39,594 bases of DNA from positions 1-39,594 of the forward strand of contig CADAMO010000011.1 of assembly GCA_902788995.1 (NCBI GenBank). Reading direction: 5' to 3'. This stretch comes from Oscillospiraceae bacterium (GTDB lineage: Bacteria; Bacillota; Clostridia; Oscillospirales; Acutalibacteraceae). A program made the translations under genes and the position numbers. The notes beneath the pieces were generated by a model. The model was not told where the DNA came from. It did not search any database and worked only from the letters and a program-made list of their open reading frames with translations. Shown piece after piece: positions 14,853 to 25,311 of this stretch; positions within the stretch are counted from its first letter, which is position 1; every line of letters starts with the position of its first letter.

Positions 14853-15683
14853 ATGCAAAAGATCATTGCGTTTTTTATGACGATCATCGCGGGGTTCTGC
14901 GGTATCTTCGGCATCCCCTATTACGCTGTGGGCGAAAAGGTGGATATGGACAAGTTCGAGCTGGTCTGGTCGGATGAGTTCGACGGCGACGACGTGGACT
15001 GGAACGTGTGGAAAGGTCACTACGCCTGGGAGACCAACACCGACCGGAAGGGGAGCGTGTGGAACAAGCAGATGGCCACCGTCAGGGACGGCAATCTGGT
15101 CATCAGCACGAAATACTTTGCGGAGGGGCTGGACGGCGGTCACCCCGGTTTCTACAACTATGGTATGGATACGAGCGATTCCTACCGTCAGACCTACGGC
15201 TATTTTGAATGTCGCTGCAAGCTGCCCAAGGGCCACAGCCTGTGGGGGGCCTTCTGGCTCTACTGCGAGGGCGTCTGTGACCTGGCGGACGCGGGTAAAA
15301 ACGGCGCGGAGATCGACGTGTTCGAGAGTATGTATTACGACGCCAAAAAGCCCAATACGGTCAGCTCAAACATCCATTACGACGGGTATGACGCGGCCCA
15401 CAAGGCCATGGGGGCGAAAAAATACCTCGTCAAAGGCGACCCCCATTCCGAGTTTAATACCTACGGCGTGGAGTGGAATTCCGACGGCTACACTTTCTAT
15501 ATCAACGGCGTGAAGTCCTTCTCTACGGACTTCGGCGGCGCCAGCGAAGCGCCGGAATTCCTGATCCTCTCGGTGGAGATCAGCGGCGAGAACGGCGTGG
15601 CCGCGACGGACGCCCTTGCCGGGGTGGACGACAGCGAATTCGTGGTGGATTACGTCAGGGCGTATCAGTATAAGTCCCGGTAA
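14853..15683 (+). CDS. GH16 family glycoside hydrolase (beta-glucanase-like), membrane-anchored or secreted
   Basis: Residues 1-27 are a hydrophobic leader with a basic start (MQK...FFMTIIAGFCGIFG). Residues ~35-275 are a GH16 jelly roll with the catalytic motif EIDVFE (about 151-156), preceded by SVWNKQMATVRDGNLVI and a LWGAFWLY strand and followed by WNSDGYTFYING. Retaining beta-1,3(4)-glucanases, laminarinases and related enzymes share this signature. AAGGAGG precedes the start. The leader cysteine is not in a convincing lipobox. Likely substrate is a beta-glucan, but agarases and xyloglucanases share the family, so specificity is open. Confidence 0.88.
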   Translation: MQKIIAFFMTIIAGFCGIFGIPYYAVGEKVDMDKFELVWSDEFDGDDVDWNVWKGHYAWETNTDRKGSVWNKQMATVRDGNLVISTKYFAEGLDGGHPGFYNYGMDTSDSYRQTYGYFECRCKLPKGHSLWGAFWLYCEGVCDLADAGKNGAEIDVFESMYYDAKKPNTVSSNIHYDGYDAAHKAMGAKKYLVKGDPHSEFNTYGVEWNSDGYTFYINGVKSFSTDFGGASEAPEFLILSVEISGENGVAATDALAGVDDSEFVVDYVRAYQYKSR

Positions 15684-15692
15684 ATGCCGGCG

Positions 15693-15720
15693 GGCGCGGC
15701 GGGTTTTCCTCTGCCGCGCC
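15693..15720 (+). terminator. Weak hairpin after the GH16 gene
   Basis: GGCGCGGC and GCCGCGCC form an 8-bp GC stem just past the stop, but no T tract follows, so termination is uncertain. Confidence 0.35.
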
Positions 15721-15730
15721 ACTCGTTCTA

Positions 15731-15760
15731 TTGACACCAAAGGGCAATCTGTGGTATCAT
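15731..15760 (+). promoter_or_regulatory. Promoter for mnmA
   Basis: TTGACA (15731-15736) and TATCAT (15755-15760) are 18 bases apart, 35 bases before the mnmA ATG. Confidence 0.7.
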
Positions 15761-15795
15761 CTGTCAAAGCTGTTTTTCGGAAGGAAGGGCAAGCG

Positions 15796-16887
15796 ATGGC
15801 AGATTTTTTTGACGGAAACCGCCGAGTGGCGGTGGGTATGTCCGGCGGCGTGGACAGCGCCGTGGCGGCGCTGCTGCTGAAGGAGGCCGGCTACGACGTG
15901 GTGGGCGTGACCCTGCGCACCTGGCAGGCGGCGGATGGCGGCGAAGGCCGCTGCTGCGAGATCGACGATGCGGCGCAGGCCTGCCGGGTCATCGGCATCC
16001 GTCATTATTCATTCAACTGTATTTCGTGGTTTCAGCGGCAGGTCATCGACCCCTTCGTGGCGGATTACGCCGCCGGGCTGACCCCCAACCCCTGCGTGAC
16101 GTGCAACCGCGCGGTGAAGTGGGAGCGGCTGCTGCATTTCGGCAGGGTGCTCGACGCGCCGCTGGTGGCCACGGGGCACTATGCCGGCGTGACGCGGCTG
16201 CCCAACGGCCGCCTGACCGTCCGGCAGGCGGCCCATGCGGAAAAGGACCAGACCTATATGCTGTGCCGTCTGACGCAGGAGCAACTGGCCGCGACGCTGA
16301 TGCCGCTGGAAAAGCTGTCCAAGGCGGAGGTGCGTTCCATCGCCGCCCGCGCCGGGATCCCCGTAGCGGACAAGCCGGATTCCCAGGAGATCTGCTTTAT
16401 CCCGGAGGGGAAGCCCGCGGATTTCATCCGGGCATACGCCCCGGAACAGGACCCCGGCGAGGGCTGGTTCGTGGATGAAAACGGCAATCGCCTGGGCAGG
16501 CACAAGGGGATCACCCACTATACCGTGGGGCAGGGGAAGCGGCTCGGCATCGCGCTGGGCTACCATGCCTATGTGTCTGAAATCAACGCCGCCCGCAACG
16601 AAGTGACGCTGGGCGGGCCGGAAGCGCTGATGCGCTCCGTCGTGTACTGCGATGGATTGAGCTGGATGGGGCTGGAGGACCTTGTGCCCGGACAGACGCT
16701 GCGGGCAAGGGCCAAGATCCGCTACCATCACCCCGCCGCCCCGGCGGAGATCGCCATGACGGAAGAGGGCCTGCTGCGGCTGACCTTTGACGCGCCGGTG
16801 CGCGCCCCCGCCCCGGGGCAGACCGCCGTGTGGTATGACGACGACGGCTGCGTGCTGGGCGGCGGCCGTATTCTGCGGGCGGAATGA
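15796..16887 (+). CDS. mnmA: tRNA-specific 2-thiouridylase MnmA
   Basis: MnmA adds sulfur to the wobble uridine (s2U34) of Lys, Glu and Gln tRNAs, using ATP to activate the base. The 363-residue protein has the PP-loop SGGVDS (16-21), the catalytic cysteine Cys103 in NPCVTCN and the persulfide-accepting Cys200 in SQEICFIP, plus the ATGHYA loop and a C-terminal beta-barrel region. The start at 15796 (MADFF) follows a GGAAGG site; an open frame extends upstream through the promoter and is not used. No cysteine desulfurase partner is adjacent. It has its own promoter. Confidence 0.95.
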   Translation: MADFFDGNRRVAVGMSGGVDSAVAALLLKEAGYDVVGVTLRTWQAADGGEGRCCEIDDAAQACRVIGIRHYSFNCISWFQRQVIDPFVADYAAGLTPNPCVTCNRAVKWERLLHFGRVLDAPLVATGHYAGVTRLPNGRLTVRQAAHAEKDQTYMLCRLTQEQLAATLMPLEKLSKAEVRSIAARAGIPVADKPDSQEICFIPEGKPADFIRAYAPEQDPGEGWFVDENGNRLGRHKGITHYTVGQGKRLGIALGYHAYVSEINAARNEVTLGGPEALMRSVVYCDGLSWMGLEDLVPGQTLRARAKIRYHHPAAPAEIAMTEEGLLRLTFDAPVRAPAPGQTAVWYDDDGCVLGGGRILRAE

Positions 16888-16941
16888 ACTGCCCGGCGGA
16901 GCCCCGTTTGCGGTATTGCTTTGAACAGGACTGAAAATGAA

Positions 16942-16972
16942 GGACCCCTGAACGGATTTCGTTCAGGGGTCC
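16942..16972. terminator. Terminator between mnmA and dnaJ
   Basis: GGACCCCTGAAC and GTTCAGGGGTCC form a perfect 12-bp stem with a 7-base loop. Read on the minus strand it is followed by TTCATTTT, so it chiefly serves dnaJ; it may also stop mnmA transcripts. Confidence 0.75.
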
Positions 16973-17011
16973 GCTGCGTCAGAGGTGCGTCTGTCCGCCC
17001 TTCCGCGCGTT

Positions 17012-18181
17012 TTATTTTTTCTTCTTGCCGCCGAAAAGGCCCTTGCCTTTGTCGTCGCCGAGGTTATGTTTGTTGCCGGGGTTCAGCTCTTCCTCGAAAG
17101 CCCGCAGCAGTTCCTTCTGTCTCTCGTTCAACTTGCGGGGCACTTCCACCTCCACGCGCACCAGCTGGTCGCCGCGTCCGCGCCCGTTGAGGTTCTGAAT
17201 GCCTCTGTCCTTCAGCTTGAACACGTCGCCGGGTTGGGTGCCCGCGGGGACGTTGTATTTTACGTCGCCGTCAAGGGTGGGCACGATCAGCTCGCTGCCG
17301 AGCGCCGCCTGGGCAAAGCTGATCTTTGCCTCATACCACACGTTGTAGCCGTCCCGCTCAAAGAAGGGATGGTTGCGCACGTTCACGCCCAGCCGCAGGT
17401 CGCCCGCGGGGCCGCCGTTGGTGCCCTTGTTGCCCTGGGAACGCACGTTGATGGCCTGGCGGTCGTCGATGCCGGCGGGAATGTTGACCTCGATCTTGGC
17501 CGGGCGGCGCAGCCGTCCCGTGCCCTTGCACTTGGGGCAGGGATTGGGGATGATGGTGCCCTTGCCGCCGCAGCGGGGGCAGGGCTTCTGCACCTGCATC
17601 ACGCCCAGCATGGTGCGCTGCTGGCTGGTCACCTGTCCGCGGCCGTTGCAGTCCGGGCAGGTCTGGGTGGAGGTGCCCGGCGCCGCGCCGGAGCCGGAGC
17701 AGCCGTCGCAGACCTCGATGCGGTTGACTTCCACCGTCTTTTTGCAGCCCTTCGCCGCCTCCTCAAAGGAGATGGTGATATTCGTCTGAATGTCGCCGCC
17801 GCGCTGGGGCGCGTTGGGGTTGGAACGCCCGCCGCCGAAGCCGCCGAAGCCGCCGCCTCCGCCGAAGAAGGAGGAGAAGATATCGCCCACGTCGAAGCCC
17901 ATGCCGCCGAAGCCGTCAAAGCCCGCGCCGCCGGCGCCCGCCCCGTAGTTGGGGTCCACGCCCGCGTGGCCGAACCGGTCGTACCGCGCCTTCTTATCCG
18001 GGTCGGACAGCACCTCGTAGGCCTCGTTGCACTCCTTGAACTTCGCCTCGGCGTCCTTGTTGCCGGGGTTCAGATCGGGGTGGTATTTCTTGGCCATGGA
18101 GCGGTAGGCTTTCTTGATCTCGTCTTCCGAAGCGCCCTTTGAAATGCCCAGTACCTCGTAATAATCTCGTTTTTCCGCCAT
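17012..18181 (-). CDS. dnaJ: Chaperone DnaJ (Hsp40)
   Basis: DnaJ delivers unfolded proteins to DnaK and stimulates its ATPase. The 389-residue protein has an N-terminal J domain with the HPD motif (~residues 35), a Gly/Phe-rich linker (~75-125), four zinc-binding CxxCxGxG repeats ([32 protein letters not shown]) and two C-terminal substrate domains ending in a lysine-rich tail. The start at 18181 (MAEKRDYY) is chosen over an in-frame upstream extension that reads through a perfect hairpin. It is the last gene of hrcA-grpE-dnaK-dnaJ, separated from dnaK by a repeat-filled 306-bp gap. Confidence 0.97.
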   Translation of the reverse strand: MAEKRDYYEVLGISKGASEDEIKKAYRSMAKKYHPDLNPGNKDAEAKFKECNEAYEVLSDPDKKARYDRFGHAGVDPNYGAGAGGAGFDGFGGMGFDVGDIFSSFFGGGGGFGGFGGGRSNPNAPQRGGDIQTNITISFEEAAKGCKKTVEVNRIEVCDGCSGSGAAPGTSTQTCPDCNGRGQVTSQQRTMLGVMQVQKPCPRCGGKGTIIPNPCPKCKGTGRLRRPAKIEVNIPAGIDDRQAINVRSQGNKGTNGGPAGDLRLGVNVRNHPFFERDGYNVWYEAKISFAQAALGSELIVPTLDGDVKYNVPAGTQPGDVFKLKDRGIQNLNGRGRGDQLVRVEVEVPRKLNERQKELLRAFEEELNPGNKHNLGDDKGKGLFGGKKKK

Positions 18182-18203
18182 AATCTTACCTGCTGAATAT
18201 ATG

Positions 18204-18242
18204 GATATTTTCACGGGGAAAACGGTTCCCCGTGAAAATATC
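18204..18242 (-). promoter_or_regulatory. 17-bp perfect hairpin just before dnaJ
   Basis: GATATTTTCACGGGGAA (18204-18220) and its exact complement (18226-18242) enclose a 5-base loop. In the operon RNA it would sit about 22 bases ahead of the dnaJ start codon. There is no T tract, so it is more like an RNA stabiliser or processing site, or a target for a regulator, than a terminator. Confidence 0.6.
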
Positions 18243-18259
18243 GTGGGTTTTGTTGGTTG

Positions 18260-18354
18260 GTAGTGCGGCACCTCAGTGCCGCTATGGGATGAAACAATCT
18301 GTTAAGCGTTGGCTATTGGAACTGCGTTGCTGCGGCACTGAGGTGCCGCGCTGC
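18260..18354. repeat. REPIN-like element, family A (short, 95 bp)
   Basis: Arms 18260-18283 (GTAGTGCGGCACCTCAGTGC...) and 18331-18354 (inverted) carry the family A palindrome core. It is in the dnaK-dnaJ gap and would be transcribed within the operon. Confidence 0.8.
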
Positions 18355-18380
18355 GATCCTACGCCTGCGGCGTGTTGCCG

Positions 18381-18426
18381 GAATCGGAATCGCGTTGCGA
18401 ACGCTGCAAGGCAGCGTGCTACATTT
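18381..18426. repeat. Family C repeat copy
   Basis: About 46 bases (GAATCGGAATCGCGTTGCGA...) are closely similar in the same orientation to 37348-37392. The segment ends in a CGCTGCAAGGCAGCGTGCTA palindrome whose minus-strand head is GTAGC. Confidence 0.7.
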
Positions 18427-18443
18427 TACGCCTGCGGCGCGCT

Positions 18444-18478
18444 TCTCAAACCTTGAACCTCACACCTAACACCTGATT
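18444..18478. repeat. Heptamer tandem repeat, 5 units of CCTNANA type
   Basis: Units TCTCAAA, CCTTGAA, CCTCACA, CCTAACA and CCTGATT run in register just downstream of the dnaK stop. Confidence 0.75.
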
Positions 18479-18487
18479 GTGCAGCAA

Positions 18488-20371
<1,884 letters not shown>

Positions 20372-20412
20372 GATGATTACCTCCGAATATATTTGATAAA
20401 TTTTATACCGTT

Positions 20413-20997
20413 TTAGTTGGCTACCTTGACGCTGGCGTGGCGGATCACTTTATCGCCCATCCTGTAGCCCTTGATGAACACATCCGCGATCACGTTTTCT
20501 TCAAGCGTTTCGTCGTCCACGTGCATCACGCCGTTGTGAATGTTGGGGTCGAATTCCTCGCCCGCCGCGCCGTAGGCCTCCACACCCATGGCGGAAAGCG
20601 CGTCCAGCAGCTGCTTGACGGTCATTTCGATGCCCTTTTTATAGTTCTCCGCGTCGGCTTCCGCCGCGGATGCCCTCTCAAAATTGTCGATCACGGGAAG
20701 CAGCTTTCCGATGATCTCCGCTTTTGTGTCCGCGTAGATGGCTTCCTTTTCCTTCTGGGAACGCCTGCGGAAGTTGTCGTATTCCGCCGCGGTGCGCAGC
20801 AGCTTGTCGTTGGCTTCCGCCAGCTGTTTTTTCAGCGCTTCCGTCTCGTCTGGCTGTTCCTTCTCCGGCGCGGCCTGTTCTTCCGTAATCTCTTCCGCGG
20901 TTTCTTCCGCGGTCTCTTCCGGCTGTTCCGCCGCCGTCTCAGGCTCTTCTTTTTTCTCCGGCTCCTTCGCCGTGTTCTGCTTCTTTTCTTTCGCCAT
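20413..20997 (-). CDS. grpE: Nucleotide exchange factor GrpE
   Basis: GrpE releases ADP from DnaK. The 194-residue protein has a very acidic, Glu-rich disordered N-terminus (about residues 8-52, with repeated EETAEE), the long dimerisation helix ([20 protein letters not shown]), and the C-terminal beta-wing domain with [15 protein letters not shown] and the signature [24 protein letters not shown]. The start at 20997 is supported by AAAGGAG. It is the second gene of the heat-shock operon. Confidence 0.97.
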   Translation of the reverse strand: MAKEKKQNTAKEPEKKEEPETAAEQPEETAEETAEEITEEQAAPEKEQPDETEALKKQLAEANDKLLRTAAEYDNFRRRSQKEKEAIYADTKAEIIGKLLPVIDNFERASAAEADAENYKKGIEMTVKQLLDALSAMGVEAYGAAGEEFDPNIHNGVMHVDDETLEENVIADVFIKGYRMGDKVIRHASVKVAN

Positions 20998-21094
20998 GTA
21001 TCTCTCTCCTTTGTCCGGGAAGTTGCTGATGTTTCGGTAAATCTGTGGGGTTCGTCACTGTCGGATGCGTATCTCCGCACTCCGCTCTGTAACT

Positions 21095-21129
21095 ATTGCC
21101 TATTGCCTATTGCCTGTTGCCTACTTGCT
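21095..21129. repeat. Heptamer tandem repeat, 5 units of ATTGCCT type
   Basis: ATTGCCT three times, then GTTGCCT and a degenerate ACTTGCT, running into the hrcA stop codon. The last codons of hrcA lie in the tract. Confidence 0.85.
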
Positions 21130-22146
21130 CAATTCCTCCAGCGCCGCGCCCGTCACGCCGCTGATGTATTTCACCAGGGGGATGATCCGCGCGTAGTCGC
21201 TCTTGGTGGAGCCGATGACCGCTACCGTGCCGCCCTGTCCGCCGCCGGGCTTGTAGGGGGCCCGGATGATGGTGGCGCGCCGCAGGCAGGCGAATTCGTT
21301 CTCGTTGCCGATGCTCAGCTCCACCGGCGCGTCGGTGGAGGTCCGCAGCAGCCGCTGCAGCGCCTCTTCATTGCCCAGCAGCTCCAGAATCTCCGGCGCG
21401 CTGCTCCGCAGGTCCGGGATGTTCAGCAGATTGGCGTGGCCCTTTACCGTCACGGTGGATTCCGACGCGGCGGAAACGCACTCGTAGAACGAAACCAGCA
21501 GGGGCATCAGGTCCAGCGCTTTTTCGCCCAGCGAGGCGGCGGCGGACTGGATCCTGGCCGCTGTGATGCCGCTGAGGGGAATCCCCGTGAAGTTGGCGGA
21601 AATCACGTTGTAGAACAGCTCCATGGTCTCGTAGTCCGGCTCTTTTTCCAGCCGGGCGATCCGGCTTTTCAGCACGCCGGAGGAGGCGGAGACCAGCACC
21701 ATCACGTTTTTGTTCCCCACGGGGACCAGCTGGGCGTTTCGGATGTCCGCGCCCTCCGGGTCGGGGGAGGAGACGGCCGCCGCGCAGCCGGTCAGCTCCG
21801 CCAGGATCTCGCAGATCTGCGACAGCACCGCGTTGGAATCGCCCTCCGAATGATCGATCCGCGAAAGGATGCGGAAGATATCCGCGTCGGACGGGGCGTA
21901 ATTCTGCAGCAGCCTGTCGATATAATATCGGTAGCCCTTGTCGGAGGGGACGCGGCCGGCCGAAGTGTGAGGCTGGTCCAGGTAGCCCTTTTCTGACAGA
22001 TAGGCCATCTCGTTGCGGATGGTGGCGGGGGATACCGACAGCGGCAGCATTGCGGCAAGAAACTTGGAACCGACCGGCTCGCCCGTGGCAATAAAGCGTT
22101 CCACAATGGCGGAAAGAATCTGTTCTTTTCTGTCCGAAAGCTCCAC
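21121..22146 (-). CDS. hrcA: Heat-inducible transcription repressor HrcA
   Basis: HrcA binds the CIRCE operator and represses the class I heat-shock genes. The 341-residue protein has an N-terminal winged helix with GEPVGSKFL, VSPATIRNEMAYLSEKGYLDQPHTSAGRVPSDKGYRYYID (about residues 22-72), the strongest family signature, and a C-terminal GAF-like effector domain ending KYISGVTGAALEELS. The start codon is GTG at 22146 (MELSDRKEQ) with GGGAG seven bases upstream. A perfect CIRCE lies 30 bases further up, so the operon is autoregulated. Confidence 0.96.
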   Translation of the reverse strand: MELSDRKEQILSAIVERFIATGEPVGSKFLAAMLPLSVSPATIRNEMAYLSEKGYLDQPHTSAGRVPSDKGYRYYIDRLLQNYAPSDADIFRILSRIDHSEGDSNAVLSQICEILAELTGCAAAVSSPDPEGADIRNAQLVPVGNKNVMVLVSASSGVLKSRIARLEKEPDYETMELFYNVISANFTGIPLSGITAARIQSAAASLGEKALDLMPLLVSFYECVSAASESTVTVKGHANLLNIPDLRSSAPEILELLGNEEALQRLLRTSTDAPVELSIGNENEFACLRRATIIRAPYKPGGGQGGTVAVIGSTKSDYARIIPLVKYISGVTGAALEELSK

Positions 22147-22175
22147 GGTATCACTCCCTGTTCTGCTTTGCTAAG

Positions 22176-22202
22176 TTAGCACTCTCAATGCCTGAGTGCT
22201 AA
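22176..22202 (-). promoter_or_regulatory. CIRCE operator (perfect)
   Basis: TTAGCACTC-N9-GAGTGCTAA with no mismatch, placed between the hrcA promoter and its start codon. HrcA should bind it and repress hrcA-grpE-dnaK-dnaJ. Confidence 0.97.
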
Positions 22203-22212
22203 CTCTGTTAAT

Positions 22213-22241
22213 AATATATACCATTTTGTCGCTGTTGTCAA
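22213..22241 (-). promoter_or_regulatory. Promoter of the hrcA operon
   Basis: On the minus strand TTGACA (22236-22241) and TATATT (22213-22218) are 17 bases apart, directly upstream of the CIRCE operator. Confidence 0.85.
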
Positions 22242-22279
22242 GAGAATTTTTTTTGTTTTTAAAAATTTCACAAAAAATA

Positions 22280-22308
22280 TTGTGCAATCGACAGGATTAT
22301 GCTATACT
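22280..22308 (+). promoter_or_regulatory. Promoter for the PASTA pseudokinase
   Basis: TTGTGC (22280-22285) and TATACT (22303-22308) are 17 bases apart, about 60 bases before the start codon at 22370. Confidence 0.5.
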
Positions 22309-22369
22309 GCATCATATATCAGTGTATTTTCTTTTCTTAATAAAAATATTATATAATGGAGTGGAACCG

Positions 22370-24571
22370 ATGCAGGATATTTCGAAGCTTTGCATGATCT
22401 GTTTAAGCGTAAAAGATGAAAACGACGTTTGTCCCCGCTGCAAAAGGAATATCGCGGTCCGGCAGGAGGCGCCTCTGCTTCCGCTGAAAAGTATTATCAA
22501 TGAAAGATATTGTATCGCAAAGGCCATGAAGCGCAACGGCGAGGGCGTGACCTATGCGGCCTACGACCTCACGCTGGATAAGCCGGTCTCGGTGCGAGAG
22601 TTCTTCCCCGAGTCCATCGCCTCCCGCAGCTATGACGAGCTGACGGTGGTGCCCGCGGCGGGCAGCGAGAGCGATTTCAGCAGCTGCCGCGCCTCGTTCA
22701 TCGAGCTGTGGACGAAGCTGATGCGCCTGAAAGGCCTTTCCGCGCTGGTCACCGTGACGGACGTCTTTCAGTCCAACTCCACCGCCTACGCTGTCTATGA
22801 GGAATCGGAGCTGGTCAACCTGAACGGCTATCTGAACAACACCGCCGACGGCTATATGCCCTGGGAGAAGGCCCGCATCCTGTTCATGCCGGTGCTCTCC
22901 ACCCTCGGCACCCTGCACACCTCCGGCGTGCTGCACCGGGGCATCAACCCCAAATCCTTTATCTTCTCCAAAGACGGCAAGCTGAAGCTGACCGATTTCT
23001 GCGCCGAGCAGGCCAGGACCCTGCTGAGCGATATCGAACCGGAGCTTTTTGAGGGCTACACCCCCTACGAACAGTATTCCGCCGACGGTAATATCGGCCC
23101 CTGGAGCGATATTTATTCATTCTGCGCGGTGATTTATCGGACGCTGGTGGGAAAAGACCCCATTGACGCCAAGGTGCGCGCGGTGGAGGATAAGCTGATG
23201 ATCCCGGCGAAGTTTGCCGAGCAGATCCCCAGCTACGTCATCAACGCGATGATCAACGGCATGCAGATCATGCCCGAGGACCGTACCCGCAACATCGAGC
23301 AGCTTCGCAGCAATCTCTCCACGGTGCAGCGCAGCTTTGAGACCCATAACGATCCTTCCAAATATACGCCCGCGGCCCCCATCGGCGACCCGCTGGCGGA
23401 TCCCGTTCCCACCCGTGAGCGTGTGGATAATCCGGTGCCCTCCTACAACAGCTACGCCCAGCGGATGCAGGGCATGCAGTCGGAGCGCCCCGCCCCCGCG
23501 CCGGTGCCCCCGGCGGCCCCGCCCCGCAAGGAGCCCTCTTACGGCGCGCCGATCGAGGGGTATTCCCAGCCGGTTTCCGGCTTCGGCGTCAGGCAGACGG
23601 AACCGGAGCCTGTCTTCACCCATCAGGTGACTGCTTCCGAGCCCCCGGTGCCGCCCGTGCCCCCCGTGTATTCCGAGGCGGTGCGTCCCGCGCCGCAGCA
23701 TGAGGAACCCGTTCCCACCGCCGAGCGCGCGCCCCGCTATCAGGAGCCGGTGCAGACCGTGCGCCGCGCCCCGCAGTACGCCGAGCCGGAACGCGTTTCC
23801 ACCGCCGGCGAGCGGGTGGATGAATACCGCCGCGCGGTGGAGGAGGTCCGCCGCCTTGACGAAGAAAAGCGCGAGCGGAAAAAGAAGAGCCTCATCGCCC
23901 TGCTGGTGGTGCTGGTGATCCTGCTGCTGGGCGTGGTGGGCGTGCTGGCCCACGAAATGATGAACCCCGGCGCAGGCTGGTTCGGCGGCAACACCGCAGA
24001 GACGACCACCGCGGCCGCCACCATGGTGAAGGTTCCCGATTTCAAAACGAGCCGCATCACCGATATCATGAACAACCAGACGTTTACCACCAATTTCACC
24101 ATCATCCAGAAGGCGCAAAGCTCCGATACGGTAGCGGAAGGCACCGTGCTGGATCAGGATATCCTTTCCGGTCAGATGGTGCCGCAGGGCACCGTGATTA
24201 CGCTGACCGTCAGCAGCGGCGCCAAGATGGTCAAGATCCCGGACGTTTCCGGGCAGACGTATGAAGCGGCGGAAGAGACGCTGAAGGCGCTGGGCTTCAA
24301 ATGCTCCAAGTCCTCCCGTCAGAACGATGGAACCCACGCCCCCAACACCGTGGCGGAGACCTCTCCGCTGGCGGGCTCGGAGGTCAAGGAGGGCTCTCTG
24401 GTGATGATCGTCCTGTGGAAGGACGCGGAGACCACCGCGCCGGTGATCGATATCGGTCAGCAGGCCCAGACCACGGTGCCGCCCACGACGGCGGCCCCCG
24501 TCACCGAAGCGCCCACTGAAAGCACGGAGCCTGAGCCCACCGAAGCGCCGGAGCAGGAAGTCGTGGACTGA
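22370..24571 (+). CDS. PASTA-domain protein kinase-like membrane protein, probable pseudokinase
   Basis: The 733-residue protein has a small zinc ribbon (Cys8, Cys11, Cys21, Cys24), a kinase fold (~44-318), a long Pro/Glu/Arg-rich linker (~330-500), one membrane helix (~507-527), two PASTA repeats outside the cell (~552-616 and 619-684) and a Thr/Pro/Glu tail. Kinase landmarks are degenerate: the ATP lysine is Arg76 (VSVREFFP), the HRD aspartate is Gly191 (HRGINPKS), the metal-binding Asn equivalent is not seen, and DFG reads DFC (209-211). GYTPYEQY and WSDIYS are kept. PASTA modules bind muropeptides or lipid II, so it may be a cell-wall sensor without phosphotransfer. The start at 22370 follows GGAGTGG. 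Confidence 0.88.
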   Translation: MQDISKLCMICLSVKDENDVCPRCKRNIAVRQEAPLLPLKSIINERYCIAKAMKRNGEGVTYAAYDLTLDKPVSVREFFPESIASRSYDELTVVPAAGSESDFSSCRASFIELWTKLMRLKGLSALVTVTDVFQSNSTAYAVYEESELVNLNGYLNNTADGYMPWEKARILFMPVLSTLGTLHTSGVLHRGINPKSFIFSKDGKLKLTDFCAEQARTLLSDIEPELFEGYTPYEQYSADGNIGPWSDIYSFCAVIYRTLVGKDPIDAKVRAVEDKLMIPAKFAEQIPSYVINAMINGMQIMPEDRTRNIEQLRSNLSTVQRSFETHNDPSKYTPAAPIGDPLADPVPTRERVDNPVPSYNSYAQRMQGMQSERPAPAPVPPAAPPRKEPSYGAPIEGYSQPVSGFGVRQTEPEPVFTHQVTASEPPVPPVPPVYSEAVRPAPQHEEPVPTAERAPRYQEPVQTVRRAPQYAEPERVSTAGERVDEYRRAVEEVRRLDEEKRERKKKSLIALLVVLVILLLGVVGVLAHEMMNPGAGWFGGNTAETTTAAATMVKVPDFKTSRITDIMNNQTFTTNFTIIQKAQSSDTVAEGTVLDQDILSGQMVPQGTVITLTVSSGAKMVKIPDVSGQTYEAAEETLKALGFKCSKSSRQNDGTHAPNTVAETSPLAGSEVKEGSLVMIVLWKDAETTAPVIDIGQQAQTTVPPTTAAPVTEAPTESTEPEPTEAPEQEVVD

Positions 24572-24604
24572 ACAATTTCGACATATGTAACAGGCGGATA
24601 AATC

Positions 24605-25270
24605 ATGCTCTGCAACTATTTTACACAATTGAAGGAGGATATCGCGTGCGTCAAAGAACGGGACCCCGCGGCCACCTCCGGCCTTGAGATCCTGCTGCTC
24701 TATCCGGGCCTCAAGGCGGTGCGCGCCCATCGCAGGGCGCACTGGTTCTATGAACACGATATGCACCTGATCGCGCGGTACATTTCACAGCGCGCGGCAA
24801 GAAAAACGAATATCGAGATCCACCCCGGCGCCAAGATCGGCAAGCGGTTCTTTATCGACCACGGCACCGGCGTGGTGATCGGCGAAACGGCGGAGGTGGG
24901 CGACGACGTGACCATCTATCAGGGGGTCACGCTGGGCGGCACCGGCAAGGACGTAGGCAAGCGGCACCCCACGGTGGGCGACCACGTCATGATCGGCGCG
25001 GGTGCCAAGGTGCTGGGGCCGTTCTCCATCGGCGATAACGCCAAGATCGCCGCCGGCTCCGTTGTGCTCAACGAAATCCCCGATAACTGCACCGCCGTGG
25101 GCGCGCCCGCCCACGTCGTCAAACGGGACGGCGTTCGTGTTGACCAGCTGGATCAGGTCAACATCCCCGACCCCGTGGCCCAGGAACTGGCCAAGCTCAA
25201 CCGCCGGATCGAAGAACTGGAGGCAGAACTTCACCGGCTGCAGGCGCCGACAAGCGGGAGTAATTGCTAA
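24605..25270 (+). CDS. cysE: Serine O-acetyltransferase
   Basis: CysE acetylates L-serine from acetyl-CoA, the first step of cysteine synthesis. The 221-residue protein shows a helical N-terminus with [21 protein letters not shown], then a left-handed parallel beta-helix of hexapeptide repeats with the signature [29 protein letters not shown] (about residues 79-107), and a coiled C-terminal tail. It is the short clostridial form. It lies 33 bases after the pseudokinase and 41 bases before cysS; the cysE-cysS pairing links cysteine supply to its tRNA charging. No T-box leader fits in the 33-base gap. Confidence 0.95.
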   Translation: MLCNYFTQLKEDIACVKERDPAATSGLEILLLYPGLKAVRAHRRAHWFYEHDMHLIARYISQRAARKTNIEIHPGAKIGKRFFIDHGTGVVIGETAEVGDDVTIYQGVTLGGTGKDVGKRHPTVGDHVMIGAGAKVLGPFSIGDNAKIAAGSVVLNEIPDNCTAVGAPAHVVKRDGVRVDQLDQVNIPDPVAQELAKLNRRIEELEAELHRLQAPTSGSNC

Positions 25271-25311
25271 TTTCACATTTATCATGATTATCGCAAAACA
25301 GGAGAAGAGAT

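Noticed and set aside
14853..14940. Lipoprotein signal on the GH16 enzyme
   Set aside because: The cysteine in IAGFC is not preceded by a proper lipobox (Phe at -1), so a plain signal peptide or anchor is preferred.
24572..24604. T-box leader before cysE-cysS
   Set aside because: Only 33 bases separate cysE from the preceding stop, with no T-box or antiterminator sequence.
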